A DNA stretch of 5,011 nucleotides, taken from positions 1 through 5,011 of the forward strand of contig JACQHN010000108.1 in assembly GCA_016199015.1 (NCBI GenBank), read 5' to 3'. Positions 4,266 to 5,011 of this stretch are shown here, one piece after another. The position numbers and the translations under genes are program-made. The notes beneath the pieces were generated by a model. It ran no database searches and was not told the origin of the DNA. It saw nothing but the letters and a program-made list of their open reading frames with translations. The number at the start of each line of letters is the position of its first letter. The stretch's first letter is position 1. The stretch is from Nitrospira defluvii (GTDB lineage Bacteria > Nitrospirota > Nitrospiria > Nitrospirales > Nitrospiraceae).

Positions 4266-5011
4266 ATGCGAACCCCGATCAAATGCCTCGTTCTGGCGGC
4301 GGTATGCCTGAGCGCCGTCGATCCGGTTTTGGCGGAGTCGATTTCCGTGCAAGATCGCGATGAGATCGCGCGGCTGCGTTCGGCGCGTGGGTTCGCAACC
4401 GAAGAGGTCAGTTCGTTGCTCGAACAGGTGAATAAGGCGGGAGAACGAGGCATTCCGACCGAGCCGTTGGCGAACAAGGTGAAGGAAGGACTGGCGAAAG
4501 GGGTGGACCCCAAGCGCATCGATCCGGTCTTGCGGCAAATGGTCACGCATTTTGAGTCGGCGCAGGAGGTGCTGCGAGAGGCCGGCACGCGCGGCGTGGT
4601 CGAAGGGAATCGCCGGGCTGCCGTGGAGACCTTGGCTGAAGCCTTCTCACGTGGCGCCACAGCCGAAGAAGTCCGGGAACTCACGCGCCTGTCGCAGGAT
4701 GGAAAGCAGAAGGTGACGCAAGAATCCCTGGCGGCCGGGGCGAAGAGTCTGGCCGTGATGAAAGAAGGAAAGATTGCCTCCAAGGAGGGCGCCGCGTTAG
4801 TCGGCGAAGGAATGCGTCAAGGGTACAAACCGTCGGAGTTGCTGGATTTGAGCCGTGAAGTCAAACGACGCGGGGGGGAGTTTCGGGAGGGTCGAGTCAA
4901 TATGCAGTCGCTGCGGGAGCAGGTGCGTCGTGGTGAACGAGGGGATCGACTATTCAGGGACGAGCATGGCGATTCCGGCGGTGGGGATCGTGGTGACCGT
5001 GGCGGGAATGC
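4266..5011 (+). CDS. Secreted helical-repeat protein, function unknown (3' end beyond window)
   Basis: An open frame of 248 codons has no stop before the window ends, so the C-terminus is missing. ATG 4266 has AGGGA (4254-4258) 7 nt upstream, overlapping the stop codon of the lipoprotein gene. A signal peptide is evident (MRTPIKCLVLAAVCLSAVDPVLA, cut near residue 23). The mature part is rich in Glu, Arg, Ala and Leu and predicted helical. It has recurring units in which a Gly-containing turn precedes a helix, such as RGFATEEV (41-48), KGVDPKRI (78-85), RGATAEEV (129-136) and QGYKPSEL (185-192). Residues 63-85 and 170-192 align without gaps over 23 positions (IPTEPL...EGLAKG against IASKEG...EGMRQG), an internal duplication. 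From about residue 236 the sequence turns Gly/Asp/Arg-rich (GDSGGGDRGDRGG), like the secreted repeat protein at 716. I do not recognise a named family. A periplasmic scaffold or partner role in the sigma-controlled module is inference. Confidence 0.82.
   Translation, partial: MRTPIKCLVLAAVCLSAVDPVLAESISVQDRDEIARLRSARGFATEEVSSLLEQVNKAGERGIPTEPLANKVKEGLAKGVDPKRIDPVLRQMVTHFESAQEVLREAGTRGVVEGNRRAAVETLAEAFSRGATAEEVRELTRLSQDGKQKVTQESLAAGAKSLAVMKEGKIASKEGAALVGEGMRQGYKPSELLDLSREVKRRGGEFREGRVNMQSLREQVRRGERGDRLFRDEHGDSGGGDRGDRGGN

Noticed and set aside
3790..4266. + strand open frame of 158 aa overlapping the lipoprotein gene
   Set aside because: It is out of frame with the lipoprotein and rich in Gly/Arg/Val, with no signal or domain. 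The lipoprotein frame has a lipobox and a recognisable domain.
3887..4783. Long open frame on the - strand (298 aa)
   Set aside because: It is antisense to the glycogen-binding lipoprotein and the helical-repeat protein. It is low complexity and explained by codon bias in GC-rich DNA.

Overview
The window is a compact run of six complete genes and one partial gene, all on the + strand, with short gaps and, by eye, GC of about 60% (not counted). Five of the seven products carry a signal peptide or lipobox and a sixth has a transmembrane helix. The host is therefore a Gram-negative bacterium, and the locus is devoted to the cell envelope. The mix of an ECF sigma factor, a glycogen-binding-domain anti-sigma and a 'MetA-pathway/transporter'-type outer-membrane protein fits a Nitrospira-like (Nitrospirota) genome. 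That placement is inference from style and was not searched.

Layout. Positions 1-217 hold no gene I can support, only a candidate sigma70-type promoter (167-196) just before the first gene. 218-658 encodes a small cysteine-containing lipoprotein of unknown function. 716-1327 encodes a secreted, very Arg/Asp-rich low-complexity protein built from three kinds of short tandem repeat. It is followed by a strong 12-bp hairpin (1376-1406), probably a transcription end. 1543-2466 encodes an outer-membrane beta-barrel protein of the Phenol_MetA_deg/transporter type.

The core is 2554-5011. An ECF sigma factor (2554-3153) is followed after 2 nt by its likely membrane-bound anti-sigma factor (3156-3842). 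The external part of that anti-sigma is a CBM48/AMPK-beta-like glycogen-binding domain. Next come a lipoprotein consisting almost only of a second copy of that domain (3908-4255) and, 10 nt later, a secreted helical-repeat protein that runs off the window (4266-5011). These four genes look like one operon.

Working model (inference): the sigma factor is held at the inner membrane by the anti-sigma. The extracytoplasmic glycogen-binding fold of the anti-sigma senses a glucan or a protein partner. The lipoprotein with the same fold presents, competes for or reports the same ligand from the outer membrane. The helical-repeat protein and the upstream secreted proteins may be effectors or targets. 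The conserved sugar-stacking tryptophans in both copies make carbohydrate binding plausible but not proven.
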